DNA from: Fluviicola sp.
Lineage (GTDB): Bacteria; Bacteroidota; Bacteroidia; Flavobacteriales_D; Crocinitomicaceae
Assembly: GCA_029866325.1 (NCBI GenBank)
Contig: JARWZO010000031.1
Location: forward strand, 62,001 to 126,000
Direction: 5' to 3'
DNA length: 64,000 nt
The notes beneath the pieces are model-generated. The model ran no database searches. It saw only the letters and a program-made list of their open reading frames with translations, and was not told the DNA's origin. This document shows positions 9,822 through 16,732 of the stretch, in pieces. Each line of letters starts with the position of its first letter. Positions within the stretch are counted from its first letter, which is position 1. Position numbers and translations under genes: made by a program.

Positions 9822-12386
9822 ATGAAATATCTAATTGTCCTTTTCATCTCTTGCTATTCTTTTTTGTCTTTTTCACAAACTGAGATTAGTTCAAAAGATT
9901 CGCTTAAACCAGTAGGAACGAATATCGGTGGAGGATTTAGTTATGATGATCCGCAGAAATACGAATTGGGACCAATCCGTATTGATGGAGCCGATAATTT
10001 CGATGCACAAGCCATCAAACTCATTGCAGGATTGCGCCCTGGTCAAGAAATTACATTACCGGGTGAAGAAATCACCAAGGCCATTAAAAACTTATGGGAC
10101 GAAGGTCTGTTCTCAAGTGTTTCCATAGAAGTGGAAAAAGAAGTGGCAGGAGTGGTTTACTTGGTAATCAAACTTACTCCACGACCAAAACTGTCGCGCT
10201 TCAAATTCAGAGGCGTTACCCGACGTGAAGCGGATAAAGTGCGTGAAGAAATCGATTTGGCTTCAGGAAAAACCATTACCGAAAACCTCATCTTTACTAC
10301 CCGTAACAAAGTAAAAGGGTATTTCCGAGAGAAAGGCTACCACAACGTACAGGTCAACATCAATCGCATCAAGGATACATTGATCAATAACTCCGAGATC
10401 TTTCTGATCGAAATCAACAAAGGTGAAAAAGTAGGTATCAAAAGGATCAACATCACCGGAACAAGTGCTGTACCGATGTGGAAACTTCGCAAGTCGATGA
10501 AAGACACCAAACAAAAGGCTGTTTGGCGTATTTTCAAACGATCCAAATTTTCGCAGTCTGCTTATGACCGTGATAAACTGGCAATGGTAGAAAAATTGAG
10601 AAGCGTTGGTTTGCGCGATGTTACGATCATCAGTGATTCCGTCTATTCCTTAGATAAGCGAAATTTGATCATTAACATTGAAATCTTGGAAGGCAACAAA
10701 TATTACTTTGGTGATATGTTGTGGATCGGGAACACAAAATTCTCGTCGGGGCTACTCGATACCGTTTTGGGAATCAAATATGGTGATATTTACAACAAAC
10801 CCCTACTCGATCAGCGTTTATTCATGAGTGAAGAAGGTCGTGACATCTCCTCGCTATACATGGACCGTGGTTACTTATTCTTTCAGGTCATTCCGGTAGA
10901 AACAGGTGTGCTTGACAATCACATCAACTACGAGATGCGCCTGATTGAAGGAAAAGAAGCCCGTGTACGCAATGTAATCATCAAAGGGAACTACAAGACC
11001 AATGAGCACGTTATTCGTCGTGAGATCCGCACGAAACCGGGCGATTTATTTAACCGCAACGACATTATCCGTACGCAACGTGAGTTGGCCCAACTAGGTT
11101 ATTTCAACGAACAGGCTTTTCAGGTAAATCCGATTCCTAATCCGCAAGACGGAACGGTAGATATCGTATATACTGTAGAAGAAAAATCGGCTGACCAAAT
11201 CGAAGTATCGGGTGGTTACGGAGCAGGTCGAATTATCGGAACGGTGGGATTGACATTCAGTAATTTCTCGATAAAAAACATGTTCAAGAAAGCTGCATGG
11301 CAGCCGCTTCCGGCAGGTGACGGACAACGTTTATCAATTCGTGCACAAACCAATGGTCGTTTCTTTCAAAGCTATAACTTCTCGTTTACCGAGCCGTGGT
11401 TGGGTGGAAAACGTCCAAATTCATTTACATTCTACGCTACACATACCCAAATCGGAAACAACTTCAGCAGAAGCAACCCGACTTATCAGGGCGTATCCAT
11501 TTCAGGTGGTGGTATCGGTTTGGGTCGTCGTAAAAAATTCCCGGATGATTACTTCAGTGCTTACTACGAACTTTCATACCAATACTATGACGTAGTTGAT
11601 TACGCTAGTTTGTTCCCGAATTTCGACAACGGTTACGCCAACGACATCAGTCTTAAATATGCATTATCGCGTAACTCTGTTAATTCACCTATTTATCCAA
11701 CCGAAGGTTCCAAATTGTCCTTTACGGCGAAATCATCGCTTCCATACTCTCTGTTAGGTGGAAAATCTGACTTCGAAGGCGCAACTGCTCAGGATCGTTA
11801 CAAGTATTTGGAATACTATAAATTCAAACTGACAGGTGAATTCTACTTCCCGCTTACAAGCAATAAGAAATTGGTCTTCATGCCGCGTTTCGGATTCGGA
11901 TTCATGGGTTACTACAATGCATCGAAAGGTTTGACGCCGTTTGAGCGATTCAACCTTGGAGGAAGCGGATTGACGGGTGTAAATCAATTTGGTGGTCGTG
12001 AGATCATTGCCTTGCGCGGTTATCCGGAAAGTGGTTTGTCGTCTACAGGAGGTGATCCGTTGATTGCGAAATACACCATGGAATTGCGTTACCCGATTTC
12101 ATTGAACCCACAGGCTACCTTCTTTGTGTTGGCATTTGCCGAAGCAGGAAACACCTTCCCTACGCTGAACAAATTCAATCCGTTTAATGTGAAACGTGCG
12201 GCCGGCCTCGGTATTCGCGTTTTCTTACCAATGTTCGGTATGTTGGGCTTAGATTACGGTTTCGGGTTCGATACCCTAGATCCGCACTCGAGCGGTTTCA
12301 ATGGAGCGTCGGATATCGATGTGCGTAATAAAGGTTATTTCGGTAAGTTCAACTTTACCATCGGAATGAACCTCGGAGAGTTATAA
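9822..12386 (+). CDS. bamA: Outer membrane protein assembly factor BamA
   Basis: An 854-residue Omp85 protein that folds beta-barrel proteins into the outer membrane. It has a signal peptide (hydrophobic core in residues 1-18), then a series of POTRA repeats up to about residue 450, for example FKFRGVTRREADKV and VIIKGNYKTNEHVIRR, and a C-terminal 16-strand barrel region. The loop-6 motif appears as ALRGYPESG. The upstream gene is uppS and two Skp/OmpH-like chaperone genes follow, the expected functional neighbours. Confidence 0.96.
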   Translation: MKYLIVLFISCYSFLSFSQTEISSKDSLKPVGTNIGGGFSYDDPQKYELGPIRIDGADNFDAQAIKLIAGLRPGQEITLPGEEITKAIKNLWDEGLFSSVSIEVEKEVAGVVYLVIKLTPRPKLSRFKFRGVTRREADKVREEIDLASGKTITENLIFTTRNKVKGYFREKGYHNVQVNINRIKDTLINNSEIFLIEINKGEKVGIKRINITGTSAVPMWKLRKSMKDTKQKAVWRIFKRSKFSQSAYDRDKLAMVEKLRSVGLRDVTIISDSVYSLDKRNLIINIEILEGNKYYFGDMLWIGNTKFSSGLLDTVLGIKYGDIYNKPLLDQRLFMSEEGRDISSLYMDRGYLFFQVIPVETGVLDNHINYEMRLIEGKEARVRNVIIKGNYKTNEHVIRREIRTKPGDLFNRNDIIRTQRELAQLGYFNEQAFQVNPIPNPQDGTVDIVYTVEEKSADQIEVSGGYGAGRIIGTVGLTFSNFSIKNMFKKAAWQPLPAGDGQRLSIRAQTNGRFFQSYNFSFTEPWLGGKRPNSFTFYATHTQIGNNFSRSNPTYQGVSISGGGIGLGRRKKFPDDYFSAYYELSYQYYDVVDYASLFPNFDNGYANDISLKYALSRNSVNSPIYPTEGSKLSFTAKSSLPYSLLGGKSDFEGATAQDRYKYLEYYKFKLTGEFYFPLTSNKKLVFMPRFGFGFMGYYNASKGLTPFERFNLGGSGLTGVNQFGGREIIALRGYPESGLSSTGGDPLIAKYTMELRYPISLNPQATFFVLAFAEAGNTFPTLNKFNPFNVKRAAGLGIRVFLPMFGMLGLDYGFGFDTLDPHSSGFNGASDIDVRNKGYFGKFNFTIGMNLGEL

Positions 12387-12441
12387 TAGAGCGTGGAACA
12401 ATAAATTGTTTATTTTCGTCGTTCTTTCAATTTTTGATTTT

Positions 12442-12960
12442 ATGAAAAACTGGTTGATTGGTTGTTTAATGGTGTTTGGCATGACCTTTGTCAGCTCTGC
12501 TCAGAAGTACGGATATATTGACTCGGAATTTATTCTGAACAACGTACCGGAATACAAAGAAGCGAAAGAACGCTTGGATAAGTTAGCAGAACGTTGGACC
12601 AAAGAAATAGAAGAACGCTATGAAATAGTGAAACAGAAAAAAGAGAATTTTCTTCGTGAAGAAGATCTCTTGCCTGCCGAAGAAAAAGTGAAACGCGAAG
12701 AAGAAATTGCCAAATTGGAAACCGAAGCTATGGAAATGCAGAAAACGCGTTTCGGAGTTTCAGGGGACTACTTCCAGAAACGTCAGGAATTGATTAAACC
12801 GATTCAGGACAAAGTATACGAAGCCATGCAGGCAGTTGCCTCCAAACGGAATTATAGCTTTATATTTGACAAAGCAAATCAAAGCAACCTCGTTTTTGCC
12901 GACAGTAAATTCGACATCAGCGATGAAGTGTTAAAAGAAATGGGATACACCCCGAAATGA
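12442..12960 (+). CDS. OmpH/Skp family periplasmic chaperone (first copy)
   Basis: About 172 residues from the ATG at 12442. I prefer this start because it gives a standard signal peptide (MKNWLIGCLMVFGMTF, cleaved near SSAQ); a TTG at 12406 would add a poor extension. The mature part starts KYGYIDSEFILNNVPEY, typical of Bacteroidetes OmpH-like proteins, followed by a long charged coiled coil and a C-terminal SFIFDKANQSNLVFAD segment. Skp-type chaperones keep unfolded outer-membrane proteins soluble on their way to BamA, encoded just upstream. Confidence 0.93.
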   Translation: MKNWLIGCLMVFGMTFVSSAQKYGYIDSEFILNNVPEYKEAKERLDKLAERWTKEIEERYEIVKQKKENFLREEDLLPAEEKVKREEEIAKLETEAMEMQKTRFGVSGDYFQKRQELIKPIQDKVYEAMQAVASKRNYSFIFDKANQSNLVFADSKFDISDEVLKEMGYTPK

Positions 12961-12988
12961 TAAACAAATACAAATCATAAACAATCCA

Positions 12989-13543
12989 ATGAAAAAACTA
13001 TTTTTCGCCCTTTTAATTGCCTTGACTACAGTTTCTGTGCAAGCGCAAACAAAACCGTCTGTAATTGCACATGTAAATTCGCAAAAATTACTTGATACAA
13101 TGCCCTCTCGTAAGGCTGCTATTGCTGAAATTAGCGAGTTGAGCCGCAGAGCAGACGAAGAGTTAAAAGCAATGGAAGCAAATCTGGAAAAAGAATACAA
13201 TGCATACATGGCCAGAAGAGCGGGTCAAACACCGGCTATGAACCAATACGATGAAGGTCGTTTGGCTAAAATGCAGGCTGATATGCAAGCTCGCGAGCAG
13301 GAAATCAATCAGATTTTACAGACAATGTCTAATGAAATGAATGAGGTCATTACCGAAACGGTTAAAGCAGCTGTTGAAGTAGTCTCTAAAAAGAAAGGCA
13401 TTACGTATGTAATAGATGAAAATTCAGTATTGTTTGCTGGAGGAACAAACATTACCAATGAAGTAATTCCTGAATTGTTGCGCATCGATGCTGAAAAAAC
13501 AAAATTGAAAGCTCAAGCGCCTCAAACACCTCCGGGACAGTAA
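12989..13543 (+). CDS. OmpH/Skp family periplasmic chaperone (second copy)
   Basis: A 184-residue paralog of the previous gene, 28 nt downstream. It has a signal peptide ending near VQAQ, then VIAHVNSQKLLDTMPSRK, a coiled coil rich in Glu, Met and Gln, and the C-terminal family pattern GITYVIDENSVLFAGG. The C-terminal tail is rich in Pro and Gln (APQTPPGQ). The two copies probably act as tentacle-like trimeric chaperones; whether they mix is unknown. A terminator follows at 13565-13598. Confidence 0.93.
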   Translation: MKKLFFALLIALTTVSVQAQTKPSVIAHVNSQKLLDTMPSRKAAIAEISELSRRADEELKAMEANLEKEYNAYMARRAGQTPAMNQYDEGRLAKMQADMQAREQEINQILQTMSNEMNEVITETVKAAVEVVSKKKGITYVIDENSVLFAGGTNITNEVIPELLRIDAEKTKLKAQAPQTPPGQ

Positions 13544-13564
13544 TTAAAGCTATACAATATTCTT

Positions 13565-13598
13565 AAAGTCGTCTTCCGTTTGGTGGGCGACTTTTTTT
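13565..13598 (+). terminator. Rho-independent terminator closing the uppS-bamA-ompH operon
   Basis: A 7-bp stem (AAAGTCG with CGACTTT) with a 16-nt loop is followed by a T tract, 22 nt after the second ompH stop. Confidence 0.8.
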
Positions 13599-13621
13599 GT
13601 TTACTACAGTTTCTTCAGTTC

Positions 13622-13680
13622 AGTAAGTTTTTAAGTTTATTGAGTTAGTCGGTTCAACTCAATAAACTTAAAAACTTACT
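13622..13680. repeat. 25-bp perfect inverted repeat with 9-nt loop
   Basis: Bases 13622-13646 are the exact reverse complement of 13656-13680, separated by 9 nt. The arms are AT-rich and contain the word TAAGTTT twice. The element lies after a conventional terminator and before the dioxygenase gene in a co-directional gap, so termination alone does not explain it. Confidence 0.95.
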
Positions 13681-13752
13681 AAACTCATCGTATAGCGCGC
13701 ATTTATCTACCACGGTAATTAAATTTTATCTACCTTCGTAAAAACACCGTTC

Positions 13753-14631
13753 ATGGAACGCACTTTATTTGTAAAATCAATGCTAGGATTTGCCGCACTG
13801 GGTGGATTAACATCTGCACTTCAGTTAAAAAACCTATTCTCGGAAGAGGATTACACTTACCCGGTATTGTTCATCGGGCATGGTTCACCTATGAATGGCA
13901 TTGAAGACAATGCTTTTTCGCAGCAATGGAAGGCTCAGGTGAAAGATTTACCTACTCCGAAGGCGGTAGTCGTGATTTCGGCTCACTGGCTCACGAAGGG
14001 TACATTCATTACAGCTATGGAGAATCCGCAGACCATTCACGACTTTGGTGGTTTTCCTGAAGAACTGTTTGCGGTAGAATATCCTGCACCCGGTTCTCCA
14101 GAATTGGCTACCACTACCAAAAACCTCATCACGAGCACTGAGGTAGGTTTAGACCACGAATGGGGACTTGATCATGGAACATGGACCGTTGTGCGGCACA
14201 TGTATCCAAATGCCGATGTTCCGGTCTTGCAATTGAGTATCGATTACGATCAATCGGCAGCTTATCATTACGCATTGGCAAAGGAATTACAATCATTGCG
14301 TAAAAAAGGTGTTTTGCTTATCGGAAGTGGCAATATGGTACATAACCTTAGACTGGTTGATTTTGCCAACATCAATAAACCTGATTATGGATTTGATTGG
14401 GCACTGGAAGCGCGTGACACCTTCAATAAACTCCTATTGAATAAAGAATACAATCCATTGATTGCTTACGAGCAATTAGGCAAAAGCGTGCAGCTAGCAG
14501 TTCCTACTCCCGATCATTATTATCCGCTCATCTACACACTCGGATTATCTACAGAAGCGGACACTATTCAGCTTTTCAACGATGAAATGGTTGGCGGATC
14601 GTTGAACATGACTTCGGTGCAATTCGGTTAA
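13753..14631 (+). CDS. LigB/YgiD-type extradiol ring-cleavage dioxygenase
   Basis: A 292-residue protein of the class III extradiol dioxygenase family (LigB subunit type; E. coli YgiD is a 4,5-DOPA dioxygenase). The expected His-containing metal-site segments are visible: FIGHGSPMNGIE, VVISAHWLTKG and GLDHGTWTVVRHMYP, plus PVLQLSIDY. These proteins bind Zn or Fe. The first 20 residues are hydrophobic and may be a membrane anchor or signal, unlike cytosolic relatives. The real substrate cannot be read from the sequence. The next gene, murI, begins 26 nt downstream. Confidence 0.88.
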   Translation: MERTLFVKSMLGFAALGGLTSALQLKNLFSEEDYTYPVLFIGHGSPMNGIEDNAFSQQWKAQVKDLPTPKAVVVISAHWLTKGTFITAMENPQTIHDFGGFPEELFAVEYPAPGSPELATTTKNLITSTEVGLDHEWGLDHGTWTVVRHMYPNADVPVLQLSIDYDQSAAYHYALAKELQSLRKKGVLLIGSGNMVHNLRLVDFANINKPDYGFDWALEARDTFNKLLLNKEYNPLIAYEQLGKSVQLAVPTPDHYYPLIYTLGLSTEADTIQLFNDEMVGGSLNMTSVQFG

Positions 14632-14657
14632 ACGACTGAAAACACTATTTTTGCTTC

Positions 14658-15485
14658 ATGTCAGAAAAAGGTCCCATTGGTATTTTTGATTCCGGATATG
14701 GCGGTTTGACCGTTTTGAAAGAAATTCGGGAGCAATTACCGCAGTATGATTACCTCTACCTTGGAGATAATGCGCGTGCGCCTTACGGCCCGCGTTCATT
14801 CGAAGTGATCTACGAATACACCTGGCAAGCCGTTCAAGCCTTATTCGAGCAAGGGTGTTCTCTCGTGATTTTAGCCTGTAATACCGCTTCAGCCAAAGCA
14901 TTACGAAGCATACAACAAAAACAGTTACCTCTTTTATCAGGCAACAAACGTGTTTTAGGTGTGATCAGACCAAGCACGGAAGCATTGGGTGAAATGACCA
15001 TTTCCAAGCACATTGGAATTTTGGCCACCGAAGGAACCGTGAAATCGGAATCATATCTGATAGAATTGCAGAAATTCGCACCGGAAATAACGGTTACACA
15101 ACATGCTTGCCCTATGTGGGTGCCGTTGATTGAAAACAATCAGCAGACTACTCCCGGCGGAATCTATTTTCTGCAACAGGATTTATTGTCATTACTGCAA
15201 CAAGACCCTAAAATTGATACGATTCTCTTGGGTTGTACGCATTATCCGTTGGTAAAAGAAACACTCGAATCGCTATTACCACCGCATATTCAAGTCGTGG
15301 CGCAAGGATCGTTGGTAGCAACAAAATTGGAAAACTACCTTCAACGTCATCCAGAAATCGAATCGCTTTGCCAGAAGGGAGGAAATGTAACCTATGTTAC
15401 AACCGAGAGTGCATCAGACTTCTCTATCAATGCAAGCAGAATAATGGGATTATCAATTGATGCGAAGCATATTACACTGCATTAG
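14658..15485 (+). CDS. murI: Glutamate racemase
   Basis: A 275-residue enzyme that converts L-glutamate to D-glutamate for peptidoglycan. Both catalytic cysteines are in their conserved motifs: Cys74 in LACNTASA and Cys193 in LGCTHYPL. The N-terminal IGIFDSGYGGLTVLKEI and the YLGDNARAPYG motif also fit. Length is normal for the family. Confidence 0.97.
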   Translation: MSEKGPIGIFDSGYGGLTVLKEIREQLPQYDYLYLGDNARAPYGPRSFEVIYEYTWQAVQALFEQGCSLVILACNTASAKALRSIQQKQLPLLSGNKRVLGVIRPSTEALGEMTISKHIGILATEGTVKSESYLIELQKFAPEITVTQHACPMWVPLIENNQQTTPGGIYFLQQDLLSLLQQDPKIDTILLGCTHYPLVKETLESLLPPHIQVVAQGSLVATKLENYLQRHPEIESLCQKGGNVTYVTTESASDFSINASRIMGLSIDAKHITLH

Positions 15486-15493
15486 CATCTTAT

Positions 15494-15761
15494 TAACCTG
15501 AGTTCGATTTTAAATTTTGTTCAGAACTCCTATAAATGCTCAGATTTTAGCGAAAGTGACGCAGCAATAACGGGTTATTTCAAGAAGCTTTTGCGCCAAA
15601 GCTGAGCATTTAGAGGTGAATTTCTAAAACGGCTATTCATTTTAAAAGCACCATCCTGCGTTAATTTTATTCATGATAGCCCGCTATCACTCACAAAATT
15701 GCCTTGTTTGGCACTTTTAAAATCGAATTCTGAATCTAAATTTAAAATCGAACTCAGGTTA
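15494..15761. repeat. Long-range inverted repeat with nested hairpins
   Basis: The outer arms 15494-15517 and 15738-15761 are perfect reverse complements (24 bp). They extend inward, after a small bulge, through TTCAGAA near 15520-15526 and TTCTGAA near 15728-15734. The enclosed 220 nt contain their own stem-loops. The right arm also carries a direct repeat of TTTAAAATCGAA. Confidence 0.9.
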
Positions 15762-15774
15762 TTAGGATTCCGAG

Positions 15775-15807
15775 GATTGTGTAAAGTAGTAAACGCTACT
15801 CACAATC
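15775..15807 (+). promoter_or_regulatory. Hairpin or operator-like inverted repeat upstream of the permease gene
   Basis: GATTGTG and AGTAG on the left mirror CTACT and CACAATC on the right, giving a two-part inverted repeat with a 3-nt bulge. It lies 8 nt before the TACTTTTG promoter element at 15815-15822, a position where a repressor or activator could bind. Function is inferred from position only. Confidence 0.35.
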
Positions 15808-15814
15808 GAAATGA

Positions 15815-15822
15815 TACTTTTG
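15815..15822 (+). promoter_or_regulatory. Probable -7 promoter element (TACTTTTG) for the TauE/SafE gene
   Basis: TACTTTTG fits TANNTTTG. No clear TTG is found 18-20 nt upstream, so the call is tentative. It lies 27 nt before the ATG at 15850 and supports that start over the TTG at 15835. Confidence 0.4.
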
Positions 15823-15849
15823 TTGCGTTGAACGTTGAAAACGGATGAG

Positions 15850-16632
15850 ATGTTGGAAATAATCGGCTTTTGCGCTGCACTACTGGTTGGATTGGTCTTA
15901 GGACTACTAGGCGGTGGTGGCTCTATTTTGGCACTCCCGGTAATGGTATATCTACTGCACATTCCGGCAAGCATAGCAACGGCTTATTCCCTTTTTGTCA
16001 TAGGAATTGCAGCCCTCATCGGTACGTTTCAGAATGTTCGCAATCGATTGGTGCAACCGAAAACCGCATTGTTGTTTTCCATTCCTGCGGTGATTTCCAT
16101 TGCAGTTGCACGAAAGTTTATCCTTCCCAATCTCCCTGATAAAATCCACATTGGAGATCAATTGGTTTTTCAGCACGATACATTCATCATGATTTTGTTT
16201 GCGTTGCTGATGATCCTGGCGTCCATCCCGATGATTCGCGGACAACGTGAACGCCAGGCTGCAAAACGACCTCGCCCTGGAATACTTGCTTTCTTTGGAA
16301 TTATCGTCGGAATTATCTCTGGAATGGTTGGAGCCGGCGGTGGATTTTTGATTATTCCTGCACTTTCAATTTTCATGAAAGTACCTATCAAAACCGCTAT
16401 TGCTACTTCCATTATGATCATCGCTATTAATTCCCTTGCCGGATTCTCCATCGAAATGATGGATCCCAAGATCGACTGGAAGTTTTTATTGCTCTTTACC
16501 GCAATTGCAGTTGTGGGCGTATTCATCGGTCTGTTTTTGAACAAATGCATCAACGCCGAAAAACTCAAAAGTGGATTTGGCTTTTTTGTGCTCGGAATCG
16601 GGTTATTTATCCTTGTGAAAGAGTGGTTCTAG
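15850..16632 (+). CDS. TauE/SafE family permease (YfcA-like)
   Basis: A 260-residue membrane protein with about eight hydrophobic helices in two halves. Each half carries a glycine-rich signature: GLVLGLLGGGGSILALPVMVYLL at the N-terminus (seen in parts) and GIISGMVGAGGGFLIIPAL in the middle. The family exports sulfite, sulfoacetate or related organic anions; the substrate here is unknown. I chose the ATG at 15850 over the TTG at 15835 because of the promoter-like TACTTTTG just upstream. It converges with the DUF5686 gene across an inverted-repeat spacer. Confidence 0.87.
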   Translation: MLEIIGFCAALLVGLVLGLLGGGGSILALPVMVYLLHIPASIATAYSLFVIGIAALIGTFQNVRNRLVQPKTALLFSIPAVISIAVARKFILPNLPDKIHIGDQLVFQHDTFIMILFALLMILASIPMIRGQRERQAAKRPRPGILAFFGIIVGIISGMVGAGGGFLIIPALSIFMKVPIKTAIATSIMIIAINSLAGFSIEMMDPKIDWKFLLLFTAIAVVGVFIGLFLNKCINAEKLKSGFGFFVLGIGLFILVKEWF

Positions 16633-16637
16633 GATAC

Positions 16638-16732
16638 TAGTGGTTAGTGGTTAGTGGTTAGTGGTTAGTTATTAGTGCTTAGTTGAATTCCTCCAACCAC
16701 CAATAACTAACCACTAACCACTAAGCACTAAT
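16638..16732. repeat. Heptamer tandem repeat and interleaved inverted repeats between convergent genes
   Basis: Four tandem copies of TAGTGGT occupy 16638-16665. The 21-bp arm 16652-16672 is a perfect reverse complement of 16703-16723, and a second 12-bp pair, 16671-16682 (ATTAGTGCTTAG) with 16721-16732, interlocks with it in the order A-B-A'-B'. The two hairpins would compete or form a pseudoknot in RNA. The right end touches the stop codon of the DUF5686 gene. It may act as a two-way terminator, but neither hairpin has a clear T tract. Confidence 0.9.

Larger units (their letters stand above)
15486..15849. other. 364-nt gene-free, highly structured intergenic region
   Basis: No credible gene lies here. 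The region holds a 24-bp perfect long-range inverted repeat (15494-15517 with 15738-15761), an inner 10-bp stem (15534-15543 with 15602-15611) extendable to 15 bp with one mismatch, small hairpins at 15566-15579 (AATAAC/GTTATT) and 15675-15688 (GATAGC/GCTATC), and a further hairpin at 15775-15807 just ahead of a promoter-like sequence. It could be a mobile-element relic (MITE-like) or a structured RNA. Confidence 0.8.

Noticed and set aside
16638..16723. Short tandem repeat as a possible CRISPR array
   Set aside because: The 7-bp unit has no spacers and there are no cas genes; it is a simple tandem repeat.
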